In this document: positions 3,783 through 5,803 of the stretch, piece after piece
Numbering within the stretch: position 1 is the stretch's first letter
How the letters are laid out: the number at the start of each line of letters is the position of its first letter
Assembly: GCA_016198605.1 (NCBI GenBank)
Contig: JACQIG010000096.1
Span: 1 to 5,803 of the forward strand
Origin: Candidatus Aenigmatarchaeota archaeon
GTDB taxonomy: Archaea; Aenigmatarchaeota; Aenigmatarchaeia; QMZP01
DNA length: 5,803 bases
Direction: 5' to 3'
Translations under genes and position numbers: made by a program
The notes under the pieces: model-generated
The model's input: only the letters and a program-made list of their open reading frames with translations
The model's database searches: none
What the model was told of the DNA's origin: nothing

Positions 3783-5803
3783 TCAGCTCCTGAAGTAAAG
3801 CATGGCCCTGACTATAAGTATTATCACTATTATCGCCACTATCCCGACCAGGGCCAGCGTCTTGAGAGGGAGCTGGTTGATGCCCACCAAGGCGCCTGTC
3901 AGGCTGCCCAGTGGATTTTCCATGCTCCCGTCAGCCACAGGCTCCCCTGTGGAGAAGAAGGGCTCGCCAATGTTTATCTTCAGCGTCTTGCTTGACAGGA
4001 AATTCCCTGATTCCGCCCTCACCTCGGCCTCGTACCTGCCTTCCGCAACGCCTTCCGGCGGGGTGACGTAGACGAATATCTCCCCTTCCTCGCCGGGGTC
4101 AAGCCTCAGCCTCTCAGGGCTTATGAACACCCACTGCGGGCCGCGGAGGCTTATGCTGAACGTGTCCTCCGACTCCCCGGTGTTCTTCAGGCTTATCATG
4201 AAAGTGGAGGCTTCGCCAACATCCAGGTTGACATTGGATGACTGCGCCGTTATGGCAGCGGAATAGCACTGCTCCGCGGGCTTGACTGAAAGCATTGCGC
4301 CCGTGGCAAGCTCCACGTTCCCTGAAACCAGGGATGCTGCCAGCTCCTCCTGCCCTTCCCCGGCCTGCACCCCAAACTCCAATGTCCGCGCCTGTCCCGC
4401 CTTCAGGTCAAATTCCTTCACGGAGTCGCCGAACTTCAGGGTGTAAGTGTCGTCAAATTTGCCGGTGTTCTTCACAAGGATATTGTATTTGGCCTCGCTG
4501 CCTGCGCATACCGTCTGCTCCGCAGGGGAGACGGCGATTTCAGCTGAGTAGCAGTTCTCCACCTCCAGCTCCACCGCGGCCCTGTCAGATATGTCCCCGG
4601 CAGTTGCCTCCACCTCTATGGACCTCTTGCCGGGGTCCCCGGCGGCAACATAAGTGAGCATTACGGTCTTTGCCTGCTTTGGCTGGAGACTTACGGTGTC
4701 CTCCTCAAGCTCACCCTCCGATGCCGTAAGCATGAACGTTTCCTCCACAGAGCCCTGGTTCTTGATTATGACAGGGATCCTGGCCTCGTCGCCTGAACAG
4801 AAGGTTGCCTTCTCAGGCTGCGTCAGCACGACTGCGACATTCCTGCACTCCGTCCCATCCAGCGTCCCTGAGACGGGCTTTTCCAGCCCTGCCTCGCCCT
4901 GCGACAGCACGCTGACGTCAAAGGCCAGCATGCCGGCCTTCTCCGGGGAAATGGCAAGCGCGACATTGGTTTCCTCGCCTGGCTCCACTGTTATTTCCTT
5001 GTCGTCCAGGGATACAATCTCGGGGGCATCAATGATGTAAGTGTCGCGTTTGGTTCCCGTATTCTTGATCACAAGCGAATAGGCCGCCGACTTGCCTATG
5101 CATGCTGTGCTTTCCGCCGGCGTGAGGATGGCAGTGAAATCGTAGCACTCTGAATAGCCAATGCTTATGGTCTTTGTGTCCTTTGTGGGGGATTTTTCCG
5201 ACTGGGTCGTTATTGAAATCTCCTGCGTGCCCGTGAGTCCCGCAGGCGGGTCCACGGTTATGGTCACCGTTTCAGCCTCGCCCGGGTCAAGCTCAACCCT
5301 GTTTGTGGAGAAGCTTGCCCACTTGGCTGATGAGCCCAGCAGGAAGGCGTCCCTTTCCCTGCCGTTGTTCTTCACTTCAGCCCTGAATTCCGTTTTCTCC
5401 GGCTTCTCTGTGCACACATCCCTTGACGAGCCGGCAATGTCCAGCTCAACGGCCCTGCACCTCAGGACGTCTATCATTATGGCTTTCGCCACCTTCTCCC
5501 CTCCAGCCTCTGCGCTTACCTTCACCTCATATTTCCCTGGCGCCACGTCAGGGACTGTTATCCATATGGGGTCCACTTGTTTCGTCTCCCCCGCCTCCAC
5601 GGTTACAGGGGACCTTATGAAGTCAATGTCCTGCGGCCAGCTTTCAGGGAGATCCACGGACATCACGAAACTTTCAGCCGATTCACCGTTGTTGGTTATG
5701 AAAACCCTCACGTCATTCTTGTTCAGCACCCCCACCTCGTCCAGGCTGTGCGGGCATGATGACACATCAGGGTCCTGGATATTAAGGTCAAAATGGGTTG
5801 CCA
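3783..5803 (-). CDS. Membrane-anchored surface protein with six tandem Ig-like (COG1470/NEW3-like) repeats, N-terminus beyond window
   Basis: The minus-strand frame is open to the right edge, so the true start and any signal peptide lie outside; 672 residues are visible. Six repeats of about 95-108 aa follow each other, each with a K/T-N-x-G turn and most with a PGE- or AGE-like loop followed by a beta strand. Approximate spans are edge-5460, 5459-5148, 5147-4848, 4847-4554, 4553-4269 and 4268-3966. Repeats 2-5 each start with Cys and have a second Cys 15-16 residues later; repeat 1 shows only the second and repeat 6 only the first. A linker of about 35 residues leads to one hydrophobic helix (about 3860-3795) and a short tail ending RAMLYFRS. 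This predicts an extracellular rod held by a C-terminal membrane anchor, as in archaeal COG1470-type proteins, perhaps for adhesion or the cell envelope. No enzymatic motif is visible and the exact role is unknown. It converges on glnA, with 15 bp between stops. Confidence 0.85.
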   Translation of the reverse strand, partial: ATHFDLNIQDPDVSSCPHSLDEVGVLNKNDVRVFITNNGESAESFVMSVDLPESWPQDIDFIRSPVTVEAGETKQVDPIWITVPDVAPGKYEVKVSAEAGGEKVAKAIMIDVLRCRAVELDIAGSSRDVCTEKPEKTEFRAEVKNNGRERDAFLLGSSAKWASFSTNRVELDPGEAETVTITVDPPAGLTGTQEISITTQSEKSPTKDTKTISIGYSECYDFTAILTPAESTACIGKSAAYSLVIKNTGTKRDTYIIDAPEIVSLDDKEITVEPGEETNVALAISPEKAGMLAFDVSVLSQGEAGLEKPVSGTLDGTECRNVAVVLTQPEKATFCSGDEARIPVIIKNQGSVEETFMLTASEGELEEDTVSLQPKQAKTVMLTYVAAGDPGKRSIEVEATAGDISDRAAVELEVENCYSAEIAVSPAEQTVCAGSEAKYNILVKNTGKFDDTYTLKFGDSVKEFDLKAGQARTLEFGVQAGEGQEELAASLVSGNVELATGAMLSVKPAEQCYSAAITAQSSNVNLDVGEASTFMISLKNTGESEDTFSISLRGPQWVFISPERLRLDPGEEGEIFVYVTPPEGVAEGRYEAEVRAESGNFLSSKTLKINIGEPFFSTGEPVADGSMENPLGSLTGALVGINQLPLKTLALVGIVAIIVIILIVRAMLYFRS

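Noticed and set aside
5763..5765. GTG as the start of the surface protein
   Set aside because: The frame continues upstream without a stop to the window edge and the upstream residues fit the first repeat. No signal peptide follows the GTG.

Overview
The window looks like a chromosomal segment of an archaeon. Three intergenic starts carry archaeal TATA-like boxes, some with purine-rich BRE-like bases upstream. At least three start codons lie about 26-30 bp from the TATA centre with no ribosome-binding site, as expected for leaderless mRNAs. Arginine is mostly AGG and isoleucine often ATA, and the proteins lack the acidic bias of haloarchaea. The C-terminally anchored multi-repeat surface protein is of a kind common in DPANN-type archaea such as the Micrarchaeota or Diapherotrites, but that placement is only a guess. 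There is no transposase, integrase, CRISPR array, tRNA or rRNA in the window.

Layout, left to right. Positions 1-217 are non-coding, with short inverted repeats, a small direct repeat and the TATA box of the first gene. A 232-aa Cas4-like PD-(D/E)XK nuclease with four iron-sulfur-type cysteines follows on the plus strand (218-916). Only 4 bp after its stop it meets the end of a minus-strand nucleotidyltransferase of the kanamycin-nucleotidyltransferase type (1667-921). Upstream of that, on the same strand and 29 bp away, is an Lrp/AsnC-family regulator (2137-1697). It is divergent from a type I (beta-like) glutamine synthetase gene, glnA (2274-3767). After a 15-bp convergent gap, a minus-strand gene for a repeat-rich, membrane-anchored surface protein (3783-5803) runs off the right edge without its N-terminus.

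The clearest functional unit is the divergent lrp/glnA pair. An amino-acid-responsive regulator faces the gene for the main ammonium-assimilating enzyme across a 136-bp region that holds both promoters and several copies of a CATACA element, suggesting direct control of glnA and of the regulator itself. The nucleotidyltransferase may be co-transcribed with the regulator or use its own TATA box. The nuclease and the surface protein have no evident link to this unit.

Points most worth a second look: the CATACA operator candidates; the ambiguous glnA start, with an overlapping 18-codon reading frame; the nucleotidyltransferase, which has alanine where the kanamycin enzyme has a catalytic glutamate; and the repeat protein, with regular cysteine pairs and no N-glycosylation sequon. 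None of these is a demonstrated new system.
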